NCBI RefSeq assembly: GCF_021025955.1 | Contig: NZ_JAJNCL010000001.1 | Location: 496,001-560,000, forward strand | Length of the DNA: 64,000 bases | Direction of reading: 5' to 3' | From: Rhodococcus qingshengii | Lineage (GTDB): Bacteria > Actinomycetota > Actinomycetes > Mycobacteriales > Mycobacteriaceae | Shown here: in pieces, positions 40,206 through 49,266 of the stretch | Position numbering within the stretch: position 1 is the first letter of the stretch | How the letters are laid out: each line of letters starts with the position of its first letter | Notes under the pieces: model-generated | What the model was told of the DNA's origin: nothing | The model's input: the letters and a program-made list of their open reading frames with translations, nothing else | Databases searched by the model: none | Program-made: the position numbers and the translations under genes

Positions 40206-41447
40206 ATGGCGATTGCAGATGTCAAGGAATACGCACATCTCACGGACGTTGACATCGAGGCGCTCGGCCGCGAACTCGACGCGATTCGTCGCGACATCGA
40301 GGAGTCGCGCGGCGAGAAGGACGCGCGCTACGTGCGCAACGTCATTCGCCTGCAGCGCTCACTCGAAATCGGTGGCCGCGCAGTACTTTTCGCCAGCCGT
40401 CGCCGTCCGGCGTGGCTCGCCGGAGTTGGCCTGCTGACGCTCTCGAAGATCATCGAGAACATGGAACTCGGGCACAACGTGATGCACGGGCAGTGGGACT
40501 GGATGAACGACCCGGAGATCCACTCCACCTCGTGGGAGTGGGACGTCACCGGCCCGTCTGCGCACTGGAAGCAGACCCACAACTACCTGCATCACAAGTA
40601 CACCAACGTCCTCGGAATGGACGACGACGTCGGATACGGGCTCCTCCGCGTCACCCGCGATCAGCGGTGGAAGCCCTTCAATGCCGGCAACTTGGTCTAC
40701 AACACCTTGCTCGCCCTGTTCTTCGAGTACGGCATCGCTGCTCAGCACCTCGAGCTGGGCAAGGTTGCCAAGGGCCGCGCCGACAAGGAAGAGACGCAGC
40801 GCAAGCTCCGTGAGGTCGGCGAGAAGATCGGCAAGCAGGTCTTGCGCGACTACGTCATCTACCCGGCCATCACCGGCCCGGCGTGGAAGAGCACGTTGTC
40901 GGCCAACTTCACCGCCAACACCCTGCGGAACGTGTGGACCAACGCGGTCATCTTCTGCGGCCACTTCCCGGACGGCGCCGAGAAGTTCACCAAGGAAGAC
41001 ATCGACAAGGAAACGCAGGCTCAGTGGTACCTGCGCCAGATGCTCGGCAGCGCCAACATCGAGGGCAGCGCGCTCATGGACTTCATGACGGGCAACCTGA
41101 GCTACCAGATCGAGCATCACCTGTTCCCCGATCTGCCGAGCAACCGATACAAGGACATCGCGGTCACGGTGCGTCAGCTCGCGGACAAGTACGACCTGCC
41201 GTACACGACGGGCCCGCTCGCCGTGCAGTACGCCAAGTCGTGGCGCACCATCGCCAAGCTGTCGCTGCCCAACAAGTACCTCAAGGACACTGTCGACAAT
41301 GCGCCCGAGACGGCGTCGGAGCGGATGTTCGACGGCGATCCGACGTCGACTGTCGATCCCGTGACCGGGCGTCGTAGCGGTCTCAAGAGCGCCATTGCAC
41401 GTAAGCGTAAGAGTGGAAAGCTGCGCAGCCTCCTCGGACTGCGCTGA
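40206..41447 (+). CDS. Membrane fatty-acid desaturase (DesA3-like), second copy
   Basis: Desaturase of 413 residues, paralogous to the preceding one, with boxes HNVMHGQWDWMN, HNYLHHKYTNV and QIEHHLFPDLPSNRY. The two diverge most at the C-terminus and in the loop at about 170-200 (EYGIAAQHLELGKVAKGRADK). It has its own promoter region with the shared palindromes and an AGGAGG site before the ATG at 40206. A strong terminator follows. Codon use is even more biased to C/G third positions than the first copy, which suggests higher expression. Confidence 0.94.
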   Translation: MAIADVKEYAHLTDVDIEALGRELDAIRRDIEESRGEKDARYVRNVIRLQRSLEIGGRAVLFASRRRPAWLAGVGLLTLSKIIENMELGHNVMHGQWDWMNDPEIHSTSWEWDVTGPSAHWKQTHNYLHHKYTNVLGMDDDVGYGLLRVTRDQRWKPFNAGNLVYNTLLALFFEYGIAAQHLELGKVAKGRADKEETQRKLREVGEKIGKQVLRDYVIYPAITGPAWKSTLSANFTANTLRNVWTNAVIFCGHFPDGAEKFTKEDIDKETQAQWYLRQMLGSANIEGSALMDFMTGNLSYQIEHHLFPDLPSNRYKDIAVTVRQLADKYDLPYTTGPLAVQYAKSWRTIAKLSLPNKYLKDTVDNAPETASERMFDGDPTSTVDPVTGRRSGLKSAIARKRKSGKLRSLLGLR

Positions 41448-41464
41448 TCCCCACTTGCACTGAC

Positions 41465-41501
41465 AAGCGGCCCGACACCATTCGATGGTGTCGGGCCGCT
41501 T
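41465..41501. terminator. Strong hairpin after the second desaturase
   Basis: AAGCGGCCCGACACCA (41465-41480) and TGGTGTCGGGCCGCTT (41486-41501) form a perfect 16-bp stem with a five-base loop, followed by TCTCTGTTGTTG. It lies between the desaturase and the convergent rsgA gene and probably terminates both. Confidence 0.85.
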
Positions 41502-41510
41502 CTCTGTTGT

Positions 41511-41555
41511 TGCTCAGGGGTCCTGCTCAGGGTTCTTGCTCGGTGTTCTGGTTCA
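41511..41555. repeat. Degenerate short repeats after rsgA
   Basis: TGCTCAGGGG, TGCTCAGGG and TGCTCGG, then TCTGGTTCAG, occur in a row with a period near 12 bp between the terminator and the rsgA stop codon. Confidence 0.5.
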
Positions 41556-42542
41556 GTACTGATCGTTGGACTTGATCGCTTCCAACAGTTGCCGCACAGC
41601 GACGACGCGTCGAGCGGATTTGCCCTCCAGCAGGTCGAGCTTGCATTCGGGATCTGCGGGCGGCCCCAGGTGCGTGCATCCGCGCGGGCAATCCTCGATG
41701 GCCGCAGCCAGGTCCGAGAATGCCGCCACCACGTTCTCGGGCGAGATGTGCGCCAGACCGAACGAACGGATGCCCGGGGTGTCGATCACCCAGCCGCCAC
41801 CGGCGAGGGGGAGTGCCACCGATTGTGTCGATGTGTGCCGCCCCTTGCCCACGCCGGACACGATGCCGACCGCCCGATTGGCATCGGGGACAAGGCGATT
41901 GACCAACGTCGACTTTCCGACGCCGGAGTGCCCGATCAGGGCGGTCAACTTGTGCTCGAGGATCTGCGTCAGTTCGTCCAAGGGATCGTCGCGGCCGGCG
42001 ACCACCACTTGGATGTCGAGGTCGGCGAAAGTGCTCGCGAATTCCTCGGGTGGTTCGAGGTCGCTCTTGGTCAGGCAGACAATCGGCGTCAGGCCGCCGA
42101 CGTAGGCGGCGACGAGTGCGCGCTCGACAAAGCCCGTGCGCGGTGGGGGGTCCGCGAGTGCCACGACGATGAGCAACTGCTCGGCGTTCGCGACGACGAT
42201 GCGTTCGAAGGGATCGGTGTCGTCGGCTGTTCGGCGCAGAACCGTCGAACGCTCGGAGACCCGGATAATGCGAGCGAGGGTGTCGGTTTTGCCCGACAGG
42301 TCGCCGACAATGTCCACCTGATCGCCGACGACGATGGGGGTGCGGCCCAGCTCGCGGGCGCGCATCGTCACGATCAGCCGGTCGGGATCGCCGCCCAGGA
42401 CGCAACCCCAACGGCCACGATCCTTCGACACCACCATCCCCGATTCGGCCGAGAGATGTTCGGGCCGAGTCTTCGTACGGGGGCGTGATCCGCGTCCGGG
42501 GCGTACCCGGACGTCGGACTCGTCGTACTGCCGCGGAGTCAG
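41553..42542 (-). CDS. rsgA: Ribosome small subunit-dependent GTPase A
   Basis: Circularly permuted GTPase that matures the 30S subunit. About 329 residues: OB domain, then G4 LTKSD, G1 [15 protein letters not shown]3 DTPGI, and the C-terminal zinc motif [16 protein letters not shown]. The conserved N-terminus ([15 protein letters not shown]) has no ATG/GTG/TTG immediately before it. A CTG at 42542, overlapping the aroA stop and preceded by GAAGG, is the best start; a GTG at 42590 is the nearest standard alternative and would add 16 residues inside aroA. Confidence 0.85.
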   Translation of the reverse strand: MTPRQYDESDVRVRPGRGSRPRTKTRPEHLSAESGMVVSKDRGRWGCVLGGDPDRLIVTMRARELGRTPIVVGDQVDIVGDLSGKTDTLARIIRVSERSTVLRRTADDTDPFERIVVANAEQLLIVVALADPPPRTGFVERALVAAYVGGLTPIVCLTKSDLEPPEEFASTFADLDIQVVVAGRDDPLDELTQILEHKLTALIGHSGVGKSTLVNRLVPDANRAVGIVSGVGKGRHTSTQSVALPLAGGGWVIDTPGIRSFGLAHISPENVVAAFSDLAAAIEDCPRGCTHLGPPADPECKLDLLEGKSARRVVAVRQLLEAIKSNDQY

Positions 42543-43852
42543 AAGCTTGCCTTCGGCGTCGCGGTCGAACTGTCGAGCATGTCGACCCACATGTTCTCGA
42601 AGCCGGGCAATGTCTTGGCAGTGGTTCCGACGTCGTCGACCTCGACGCCGTCGACGACCAGGCCGATGATGGCACCGGCTGTTGCCATGCGGTGGTCGGC
42701 GTACGAGAGCCATTGTCCGCCATGGAGTTCCGCGGGGACGATGGTCAGTCCGTCGTCGGTTTCGGTGACGGAGCCGCCGAGCTTGTTGATCTCGTCGGCG
42801 AGGGCTGCCAGCCGGTCGGTCTCGTGCCCGCGCAGGTGCGCGATACCTCGTAGGTGCGAGGTACCCTCGGCGAGAGCGGCCAGCGCCGCGACGGTGGGGG
42901 TGAGTTCTCCCTCGTCGTGGAGGTCGATGTCGATGCCGCGCAATTTCTCCGGACCGCGAACAGTCAGCACGCCGTCGGCAAGAGTGACGTCGGCGCCCAT
43001 CGACGCGAGGATCCCGCGGATCGCGTCGCCCGGCTGCGTCGTCGACGACGGCCACATCGGGACGCTGACGGTTCCTCCGGTGACTGCGGCAGCGGCCAGG
43101 AACGGTGTGGCGTTGGAGAGATCGGGTTCGATCGCCCAGTCCACGGCGCGCACGGGTCCCGGTGCTACCCGCCAGGTGTCAGCGTCGCCACCCGTGGCGG
43201 GAGTCGTCACGGAAACTCCGGCCTGCCTGAGCATTTCGACGGTCATGTCGATGTGTGGCATGGAGGGGACCGGCTTGCCGTCGTGATGGACGGTGACGCC
43301 TTCTTCGAAGCCAGCGGCCGAGAGGAGGAGACCGGAGACGAACTGCGACGAACCAGATGCGTCGATGGTGACCGTCCCGCCGCGTAGGGATCCGGTTCCG
43401 GAAACGGTGAACGGGAGTGCGTCACCCTCGATGTGTGCGCCGAGTCCGCGCAGTGCCTCCAGGATGGTGCCGAGGGGTCGTGTGCGTGCTTGCTCGTCGC
43501 CGTCGAAGCGGACGATTCCGTCGGCCATCGCGGCGAGCGGCGGCAGGAAGCGCATGACGGTGCCGGCGAGACCGCAGTCGACGTCTCCGCCGCGGAGGGG
43601 ACCGGGAACTACGCGAAGTGTGGTCGGATCGCCGGCTTCCTCGACGCCGATACCGAGGTCGCGCAAAGCGGCGATCATCAGGTCCGCGTCACGACTGCGA
43701 AGTGCACCCGTGATCGTGGAGGGGCCATCTGCGAGCGCGGCCAGAATCAGAGCTCGATTGGTGATGGACTTGGATCCGGGCAGCGTCACCACTGCATCGA
43801 CGGGTGCTTGGGCCCTCGGGGCGCTCCACAGACTCAGACTCACATGGTCCAT
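42539..43852 (-). CDS. aroA: 3-phosphoshikimate 1-carboxyvinyltransferase (EPSP synthase)
   Basis: Penultimate shikimate enzyme, transferring enolpyruvate from PEP to shikimate-3-phosphate. The 437-residue protein has [19 protein letters not shown] (residues 23-40), the [14 protein letters not shown] loop (near 97-110), [14 protein letters not shown] and [14 protein letters not shown]. The large N- and C-terminal domains of the inverse barrel are complete. Start ATG 43852. The stop overlaps rsgA, so the two genes are probably one transcript. It diverges from the SRAP gene by about 50 bp. Confidence 0.95.
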   Translation of the reverse strand: MDHVSLSLWSAPRAQAPVDAVVTLPGSKSITNRALILAALADGPSTITGALRSRDADLMIAALRDLGIGVEEAGDPTTLRVVPGPLRGGDVDCGLAGTVMRFLPPLAAMADGIVRFDGDEQARTRPLGTILEALRGLGAHIEGDALPFTVSGTGSLRGGTVTIDASGSSQFVSGLLLSAAGFEEGVTVHHDGKPVPSMPHIDMTVEMLRQAGVSVTTPATGGDADTWRVAPGPVRAVDWAIEPDLSNATPFLAAAAVTGGTVSVPMWPSSTTQPGDAIRGILASMGADVTLADGVLTVRGPEKLRGIDIDLHDEGELTPTVAALAALAEGTSHLRGIAHLRGHETDRLAALADEINKLGGSVTETDDGLTIVPAELHGGQWLSYADHRMATAGAIIGLVVDGVEVDDVGTTAKTLPGFENMWVDMLDSSTATPKASF

Positions 43853-43901
43853 CTTCTCTCATCGGTGGGGGATTGGTCGAAACCGTGCCACCCTGGGTGT
43901 C

Positions 43902-44654
43902 ATGTGCGGAAGGTATGCGACCACAGCGGACCCGGCCACCCTGGCGGTGGAACTCGATGCGCTCGACGAGACCGATCACTCGGCGCCCGTCGAAGCCGAC
44001 TACAACGTGGCTCCGACGACCGAGGTGCTGACCGTCGTGAAACGCCACGATCGGGAAAACCCCGACAGCGATCCGACCAAGAGGATTCGGCGGATGCGCT
44101 GGGGATTGGTGCCCTCGTGGACCAAGGAACTGGGTAAGGGCCCGGTCCTGTTCAACGCTCGTGCCGACTCGTTGGCGGAGAAGCCGGCGTTTCGGACCGC
44201 GTTCAAGTTCAAGCGTTGCCTGGTCCCGATGGACGGGTGGTACGAGTGGCAGACCGAGGCCACCGGTGGGAAAAAGGCAGCGAAGATTCCTTACTACATG
44301 CACCCCGACGACGGATCACGGCTGTTCATGGCCGGTGTGTGGTCTGCCTGGCGAGACCCGAAGGTCGAGAATGCGAGCCCCGTCCTGAGCTGCTCGATCG
44401 TCACAGTCGACTCACTCGGTCACCTGGAGCAGGTTCACGACCGGATGCCCCTCGCCCTACCTCGTGACCGCTGGGAGGCGTGGCTCGATCCCGACAACAC
44501 CGTCGATTCGGCCCTGCTCGAACCGGTATCGGACCTCTTCGAGCGGATCGACATCGATCGAGTCCGGCCGATGGTCAACAGTGTCAAGAACAACGGACAC
44601 GAGTTGATCGAGCCGGACGTCGACCGTGCCGGCGAGCAGATCAGCCTGCTCTAG
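43902..44654 (+). CDS. SRAP-domain protein (HMCES/YedK family)
   Basis: Protein of 250 residues that forms a covalent thiazolidine link with abasic sites in single-stranded DNA through Cys2. The N-terminal MCGRYA is the family hallmark; the ATG at 43902 is fixed by that motif. Other conserved parts are DYNVAPTTEVL, LFNARADSLAEKPAFR, RCLVPMDGWYEW and HDRMPLAL with the catalytic histidine. The long open frame to 43293 is a shadow of aroA. It shields abasic sites at replication forks in other organisms. Confidence 0.93.
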   Translation: MCGRYATTADPATLAVELDALDETDHSAPVEADYNVAPTTEVLTVVKRHDRENPDSDPTKRIRRMRWGLVPSWTKELGKGPVLFNARADSLAEKPAFRTAFKFKRCLVPMDGWYEWQTEATGGKKAAKIPYYMHPDDGSRLFMAGVWSAWRDPKVENASPVLSCSIVTVDSLGHLEQVHDRMPLALPRDRWEAWLDPDNTVDSALLEPVSDLFERIDIDRVRPMVNSVKNNGHELIEPDVDRAGEQISLL

Positions 44655-44657
44655 CGG

Positions 44658-45386
44658 TCAGCCGAGAGCCCAGGTAACGGTCACTTCGAACGAGACCTGC
44701 TGGGTTCCCGGGGCGAGAACCATGTCGGACATCGAGGCGTCGGGAGCGCGCATGGTCTGACCGCCACTCGTGTCGTGTGCCTCGGTGATGGTCACGACGT
44801 TCTCGAGCGACGTGCCGGACAGATCCGCGTACTGCTCGGCACGGTTCTTCGCGTCCTCGAAGGCCCGGGTGCGAGCGTCGGCCAGAAGCTGAGAGTCGTC
44901 GTCGATGGCGAAGGCGACGTTACCGAGCCGTGCCGCGTTTCCGCCCGCCGCGATGCCGGCGTCCAGGACAGAAGAGGCCTTGTCGAGATCGCGGACGACG
45001 ATTCGTACCGAGTTGGTTGCCCGGTAGCCCGTCACGTTACCGCCGACGAACGGCCCACCACTGGCGTCGTACTGCGGCTGAACTGACAGATCGCTTGTCT
45101 GCACGTCCTCGGCGGCCACGCCGGCATTGACTATCGCGTCAATCATCTGGCGGGCCTTGTCATTCGACTCGGAAACCGCTCCCGAGACGTCCGGAGCGAC
45201 AACCTCGATTCCGATGTCCGCGTTGAGGATGTCCGGTGCCCCGCGAACCTGCCCTGATCCGACCACCGTGACTTCCTTGGCGGCACTGCCGGAACTCCCG
45301 CAGGCAGTCAGTGAGACGGCGAGGGCCGCGGCTGCAGCGGTCAGGGTAAAAATCTTCAGGGGTGGACGCTTGGTTTGTGGACGCAT
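44658..45386 (-). CDS. SIMPL-domain (DUF541) lipoprotein
   Basis: Lipoprotein of 242 residues. A signal peptide (LKIFTLTAAAAALAVSLTAC) ends in the lipobox LTAC with Cys near residue 29. The mature part has the SIMPL fold, with repeated KEVTVVGSGQVRGAPD, DVSGAVSESNDKARQM and QTSDLSVQPQYDASGG. Family members occur in periplasmic and envelope stress roles, but the function here is unknown. It converges with the SRAP gene and is followed by no obvious operon partner. Confidence 0.88.
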   Translation of the reverse strand: MRPQTKRPPLKIFTLTAAAAALAVSLTACGSSGSAAKEVTVVGSGQVRGAPDILNADIGIEVVAPDVSGAVSESNDKARQMIDAIVNAGVAAEDVQTSDLSVQPQYDASGGPFVGGNVTGYRATNSVRIVVRDLDKASSVLDAGIAAGGNAARLGNVAFAIDDDSQLLADARTRAFEDAKNRAEQYADLSGTSLENVVTITEAHDTSGGQTMRAPDASMSDMVLAPGTQQVSFEVTVTWALG

Positions 45387-45410
45387 GAACAGACCGTAGC
45401 GACCGGATCT

Positions 45411-45905
45411 TCAGCTCGCTGTGATTTGTGCGGTGACCGCGCCGCTCAGTTGGGCAAGGTCGGCCGGAGCCAGTTCGATTTCAAGGCCGCGTCGTCCGGC
45501 GCTGCAGAGAACCCGATCCCAGTCGAGAGCCGAGGCATCGATCACGGTCGGCAGTTTCTTGCGTTGGCCGAGCGGTGAGATACCACCGAAGACGTAGCCG
45601 CTCGATCGCTCGGCTTCGGCGCGATCTGCCATGACGGCTTTGCTTGCACCGAGGGCAGCAGCCGCAGCTTTGAGTGAGAGTTTGTTCGGTACCGGCAGAA
45701 CCGCTACGGCGAGCTTGCCCGTGTCGAGTTTGACGACCAAGGTCTTGAAGATCTGGGCGGCCTCGACGCCAACCAACTCGGCCAGAGCCGTGACAGCCTC
45801 GTCGCCGAACGATTCGGCGCGGGGGTCGTGGTCGTATCTGTGAACGCGGTGCGGAGTCTTCGACTTGTCGAGCAGTGCGGTCGCAGGAGTCGCTGTTCCG
45901 GCCAT
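45411..45905 (-). CDS. ybaK: Cys-tRNA(Pro)/Cys-tRNA deacylase YbaK-like
   Basis: Editing deacylase of 164 residues that hydrolyses mischarged Cys-tRNAPro (family function). It has the YbaK/EbsC fold: HRVHRYDHDPRAE near the start, the IFKTLVVKLDTGKLAVAVLPVPNKLSLKAAA core with the conserved lysine, and GGISPLGQRKKLPTVIDASAL. The stop lies 25 bp before the SIMPL gene start, on the same strand. It diverges from sigH. Confidence 0.9.
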   Translation of the reverse strand: MAGTATPATALLDKSKTPHRVHRYDHDPRAESFGDEAVTALAELVGVEAAQIFKTLVVKLDTGKLAVAVLPVPNKLSLKAAAAALGASKAVMADRAEAERSSGYVFGGISPLGQRKKLPTVIDASALDWDRVLCSAGRRGLEIELAPADLAQLSGAVTAQITAS

Positions 45906-45951
45906 GACGAAGACCTTAGGTGAGCCACTCTTTCTGGACTCCTACCAGGTC

Positions 45952-45978
45952 GGGAACAGAGTCGCAGGCTCCCTTGTT
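45952..45978 (+). promoter_or_regulatory. SigH-type autoregulatory promoter of sigH
   Basis: GGGAAC at 45952-45957 and GTT at 45976-45978 are 18 bp apart, matching the SigH/SigR consensus. It lies just before the sigH start, consistent with positive feedback known in Mycobacterium and Streptomyces. Confidence 0.65.
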
Positions 45979-46022
45979 GGTACCAGTTGATGAAACTTGT
46001 CCCGAGAAGCGAAGGAGCGACC

Positions 46023-46811
46023 GTGCTGGCTGTGTGTGAGCCACCACCGGCCCGTGGGTCGGATCTTCAGTTGGCGGTAACCTTGATCCCTACGGCTAGT
46101 GAAGGGATCAGAGTGCTGGAACACGACCGGCCCAAGGACGAACCGTCGGAGGTTTCCGAACCTGTCGATGGCGCGGTGTCCGAAACGCCCGAAACTGCGG
46201 ATGAGTTGATTGCCCGGTTCGAGCGTGACGCGCTCCCGTTGCTCGACCAGTTGTACGGCGCTGCACTGCGTATGACGAGGAACCCGGCTGATGCCGAAGA
46301 CCTCGTGCAGGAGACGTACGTCAAGGCGTACACGGCTTTCCGCTCGTTCCGTGCCGGTACCAACCTGAAAGCCTGGCTGTACCGGATTCTCACCAACACC
46401 TACATCAACTCGTACCGCAAGAAGCAGCGCCAACCCGCGCAGTATCCGACGGACGAGATCACCGACTGGCAGTTGGCCGCCACCGCAGAGCACACGTCCA
46501 CCGGGCTACGTTCGGCCGAGGTGGAGGCTCTCGACGCGCTGCCGGACGACGACATCAAGGCGGCGCTGCAGTCGCTGCCCGAGGAATTCCGGATGGCGGT
46601 GTACTACGCCGACGTCGAGGGATTCCCGTACAAGGAGATCGCGGAGATCATGGGCACACCCATCGGAACGGTGATGTCACGACTGCATCGTGGTCGTAAG
46701 CAATTGCGCGGTCTCTTGGCCGATGTCGCCAAAGACCGTGGATTCAATCGGGACGGCGCAGTCGACACGGCCACGGCCGCAGCCACCGAGGCGGAAGGTG
46801 TCAAACGATGA
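46023..46811 (+). CDS. sigH: RNA polymerase sigma factor SigH (SigR), long form
   Basis: ECF sigma factor for thiol-oxidative and heat stress. It has sigma-2 ([38 protein letters not shown] and [20 protein letters not shown]) and sigma-4 ([44 protein letters not shown]) regions. A GTG at 46023 has a strong GAAGGAG site and gives 262 residues; a GTG at 46113, with AAGGG before it, gives 232, nearer the M. tuberculosis length. Both may be used, as with SigR and SigR' of Streptomyces. The stop overlaps the anti-sigma gene by four bases. Confidence 0.93.
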   Translation: MLAVCEPPPARGSDLQLAVTLIPTASEGIRVLEHDRPKDEPSEVSEPVDGAVSETPETADELIARFERDALPLLDQLYGAALRMTRNPADAEDLVQETYVKAYTAFRSFRAGTNLKAWLYRILTNTYINSYRKKQRQPAQYPTDEITDWQLAATAEHTSTGLRSAEVEALDALPDDDIKAALQSLPEEFRMAVYYADVEGFPYKEIAEIMGTPIGTVMSRLHRGRKQLRGLLADVAKDRGFNRDGAVDTATAAATEAEGVKR

Positions 46812-47089
46812 GTGAGCAGGACGAATTCGAAAGGCTCGACTGCTCGGCAGTCATCGCCGACGTCTGGTTGATGCTCGACGGTGAATGCGACGATTCCAGT
46901 CGCGCTCGTTTACAACGTCATATCGACGACTGCGGATCGTGCCTCGAGGCCTACGGGATCGAGGAGAAGGTCAAGAGCCTGATCAACCGCAAGTGCGGCG
47001 GGGACCACGCACCGGAAAGCCTGCGTCAGCGGCTCACCGTCGAATTGCGTCGGACCATCGTCATCACGACTACCGAAACCGATAGCTGA
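46808..47089 (+). CDS. rshA: Mycothiol-system anti-sigma-R factor RshA
   Basis: Small zinc anti-sigma factor of 93 residues controlling SigH. The redox motif HIDDCGSC (H-x3-C-x2-C) is near residues 38-45, with further Cys at about 15, 25 and 60. Oxidation forms a disulphide and releases SigH. The start at 46808 overlaps sigH by four bases, so the pair is co-translated. Mycobacterial RshA is Rv3221A. Confidence 0.94.
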   Translation: MSEQDEFERLDCSAVIADVWLMLDGECDDSSRARLQRHIDDCGSCLEAYGIEEKVKSLINRKCGGDHAPESLRQRLTVELRRTIVITTTETDS

Positions 47090-47143
47090 CCCTTCAGTGA
47101 AGATCTGAGGGGCAGCAACCTCGAAGAGTAACTACGCCCGAAA

Positions 47144-47198
47144 GCAAAACGTCCGAGGGGCGGGGAAGCAATGCTTCCCCGCCCCTCGGACGTTTTGC
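47144..47198. terminator. Bidirectional terminator between rshA and bL37
   Basis: A 26-bp perfect stem (GCAAAACGTCCGAGGGGCGG and on, 47144-47169 with 47173-47198) around a three-base loop. A- and T-runs at the base (AAAAC/GTTTT) suit termination on both strands. Confidence 0.9.
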
Positions 47199-47209
47199 TG
47201 CGCTACATG

Positions 47210-47284
47210 TCAGGCGTTTGGACGCTTGCCATGGTTAGCGGCGTTGCCCTTACGGCTGCGCTTCTTACGACCACGCTTACCCAT
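47210..47284 (-). CDS. 50S ribosomal protein bL37 (mini-protein, 24 aa)
   Basis: A 75-bp gene whose 24-residue product starts MGKRGRKKRSRKGNA and ends NHGKRPNA. This very basic peptide matches the actinobacterial ribosomal protein bL37, found near the peptidyl-transferase/intersubunit region of mycobacterial 50S subunits. AAGGGAGA lies eight bases before the ATG. It is too short for typical gene finders. It diverges from the biotinyl-carrier gene and ends 12 bp from the bidirectional terminator. Confidence 0.92.
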   Translation of the reverse strand: MGKRGRKKRSRKGNAANHGKRPNA

Positions 47285-47420
47285 GATTGGTCTCCCTTCT
47301 GTTTCTTTCGCGTCATTGTTTCACGCCGATGCCGGTGTGGTTCCATTGGCAGGTCGATCGAGTAATCCGTCGACGTATTTTCGTGGTCAGAGTGCAGTTC
47401 CGACAGAAGTGAGGTTCACG

Positions 47421-47636
47421 ATGGCAGAAGACGTGCGCGCCGAGATGGTTTCGACGGTCTACCAGGTCGTCGTGAGCGAGGGAGACGTCGTCGCGGACGG
47501 CGACACCCTGGTCATCCTCGAATCGATGAAGATGGAAATTCCCGTCCTGGCCGAGGTTCCGGGAACGGTGACGACGGTGGGCGTCAAGGTCGGCGACGTG
47601 ATTCAGCAAGGCGATCTGATCGCCGTGATCTCCTAA
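47421..47636 (+). CDS. Biotin/lipoyl-attachment carrier protein
   Basis: Biotinyl-domain protein of 71 residues. The biotinylation motif ESMKME lies near residues 35-40, with the Lys target, between two halves of a flat beta-sandwich (GDVVADGDTLVIL; GTVTTVGVKVGDVIQQGDLIAVIS). It is a stand-alone carrier, orthologous to Rv3221c of mycobacteria; which carboxylase or transcarboxylase uses it is unknown. The ATG at 47421 follows GAGG. It is eight bases upstream of pdtaS. Confidence 0.92.
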   Translation: MAEDVRAEMVSTVYQVVVSEGDVVADGDTLVILESMKMEIPVLAEVPGTVTTVGVKVGDVIQQGDLIAVIS

Positions 47637-47644
47637 GTAAGCCG

Positions 47645-49147
47645 ATGTCCACTCTCAGTGACCTCCTCGCCGAACACACCGATCTGCCGGGTGCGGCGGT
47701 CGACCATCTCCAGCGCGTAGTGGGGGAGTGGCAACTGCTCGCCGACCTCTCTTTTGCAGACGTTCTCCTGTGGGTGGGCACCGAATCGGAGAAGAACCGA
47801 TCCGAAGGGACGGTCATCTGCGTAGCGCACTGCCGGCCGACCACGGCTTCGACGGCTTTCCCGGAGGACGCGGTCGGAACGGTCGTTTCCGAGTCCGAGC
47901 ATCCGCAGGTTCTTCGCGCTCTCGTGGAGGGCCGCGTAGTGCGTGGGGAAGACGAGACGTGGCGTAAGGGAATGCCACCACGCAAGGAAGCAGTTCCGGT
48001 GCGTCTGGACGGGCGAGTCATCGCGGTTCTGAGCCGCGACACCAACCTGTCGCACCAGCGAGCGCAGAGTCCGCTCGAGCTCGCGTATCTCGATTGCGCC
48101 GAAGACCTGTGTCAGATGATCAGCGACGGAACCTTCCCGATCCGAGAATCGCGCTCCGACACGAACTCGAGCCCACGTGCCGGCGACGGTTTCATCCGTC
48201 TCGACACCGAAGGCACCGTCGTCTACGCGAGCCCGAACGCCCTCTCGGCGTATCACCGGATGGGTCTGAGTTCGGATCTGGTGGGACAAGATCTCGCGGC
48301 GTTGACCCGTTCGTTGGTCACCGACCCGTTCGAGTCTCAGGAAGCCGCGGGTTACATCCGAGATACGTTGGCGGACAAGCCTGGCCGTCGAATGGAGATC
48401 GAGGCGCGTGGGGCGACCGTTCTGCTGCGCGCTCTGGTTCTCAAGCCGGGTGGTCGGCACGTCGGTGCTGCGGTCGTGGTCCGCGACGTCACCGAGGTCA
48501 AGCGTCGTGATCGGGCGCTCCTGAGCAAGGACGCGACCATCCGCGAGATTCACCATCGGGTGAAGAACAACCTGCAAACCGTCGCGGCGCTGCTGCGTCT
48601 ACAGGCCAGGCGAACCGGCAACGACGAAGCGCGACAAGCATTGACGGAATCGGTGAGACGCGTGACGTCCATCGCCCTCGTTCACGACACCCTCTCGATG
48701 TCGGTAGACGAAGAGGTGGATCTCGACGAGGTGATCGACCGGTTGGTTCCCATGCTCTCCGATGTCGCGGGAGTGGGTGTGCCGGTGACGATTCGGCGCG
48801 AGGGCAGTTTCGGAGTGTTCTCCGCCGAGCGCGCCACCCCGCTGGTCATGGTGCTGACGGAGTTGGTGCAGAACGCGATCGAGCACGCTTTCGATCCGGG
48901 ACTCACCGGCACGGTCACACTCAGCGCCGAGCGTTCTGCGCGCTGGTTGGACGTGATCATCCACGACAACGGGCGCGGCCTGCCGGAGAACTTCGACCTC
49001 GAGAAGTCCGATCGCCTCGGACTTCAGATCGTGCGGACTCTGCTGGGCGCCGAACTCGGCGGCTCGCTCGGACTGCACCCGGGAAGTGGCGGCGGCACCG
49101 ACGCGGTTCTGCGTGTGCCGCTCGGTAGGCGCACTGCGCGTTACTGA
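47645..49147 (+). CDS. pdtaS: Sensor histidine kinase PdtaS
   Basis: Cytosolic kinase of 500 residues. The N-terminus holds GAF-like (about 1-150) and PAS-like (about 175-290) sensor domains. It continues with a HisKA_2 domain (EIHHRVKNNLQTVAALLRLQARR, His near 303) and an HATPase domain (LTELVQNAIEHAFDPGLTG; HDNGRGLPENFDLEKSDRLGLQIV). PdtaS phosphorylates PdtaR, an ANTAR-domain RNA-binding antiterminator, in mycobacteria, so a pdtaR gene is expected elsewhere. ATG 47645. Confidence 0.93.
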   Translation: MSTLSDLLAEHTDLPGAAVDHLQRVVGEWQLLADLSFADVLLWVGTESEKNRSEGTVICVAHCRPTTASTAFPEDAVGTVVSESEHPQVLRALVEGRVVRGEDETWRKGMPPRKEAVPVRLDGRVIAVLSRDTNLSHQRAQSPLELAYLDCAEDLCQMISDGTFPIRESRSDTNSSPRAGDGFIRLDTEGTVVYASPNALSAYHRMGLSSDLVGQDLAALTRSLVTDPFESQEAAGYIRDTLADKPGRRMEIEARGATVLLRALVLKPGGRHVGAAVVVRDVTEVKRRDRALLSKDATIREIHHRVKNNLQTVAALLRLQARRTGNDEARQALTESVRRVTSIALVHDTLSMSVDEEVDLDEVIDRLVPMLSDVAGVGVPVTIRREGSFGVFSAERATPLVMVLTELVQNAIEHAFDPGLTGTVTLSAERSARWLDVIIHDNGRGLPENFDLEKSDRLGLQIVRTLLGAELGGSLGLHPGSGGGTDAVLRVPLGRRTARY

Positions 49148-49174
49148 TTCGAGCAGCGCCAGAAATTCGAGCAG
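49147..49174. repeat. 10-bp direct repeat next to the pdtaS stop
   Basis: ATTCGAGCAG at 49147-49156 begins on the last base of the pdtaS stop and recurs at 49165-49174, 18 bp apart. Confidence 0.55.
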
Positions 49175-49180
49175 ACAAAA

Positions 49181-49206
49181 AGCCCGGCACCATGTGGTGC
49201 CGGGCT
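49181..49206. terminator. Terminator between pdtaS and whiB1
   Basis: AGCCCGGCACCA and TGGTGCCGGGCT form a 12-bp stem with a two-base loop. On the minus strand it is followed by TTTTT, so it suits whiB1 termination best. Confidence 0.85.
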
Positions 49207-49266
49207 GTCGTCTTCGACTGTGTGGAGGGGCTGTTCTCCGCCTCGAGTCGAACGTCTCGGTTCTAC

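Noticed and set aside
42591-43055. 500-residue open frame extending rsgA upstream
   Set aside because: The upstream part is a shadow of aroA, very Arg-rich with no family match.
47090-47209. Possible CRISPR-like or repeat array in the GC-rich palindrome
   Set aside because: It is a single long hairpin (terminator); there are no spaced repeats.
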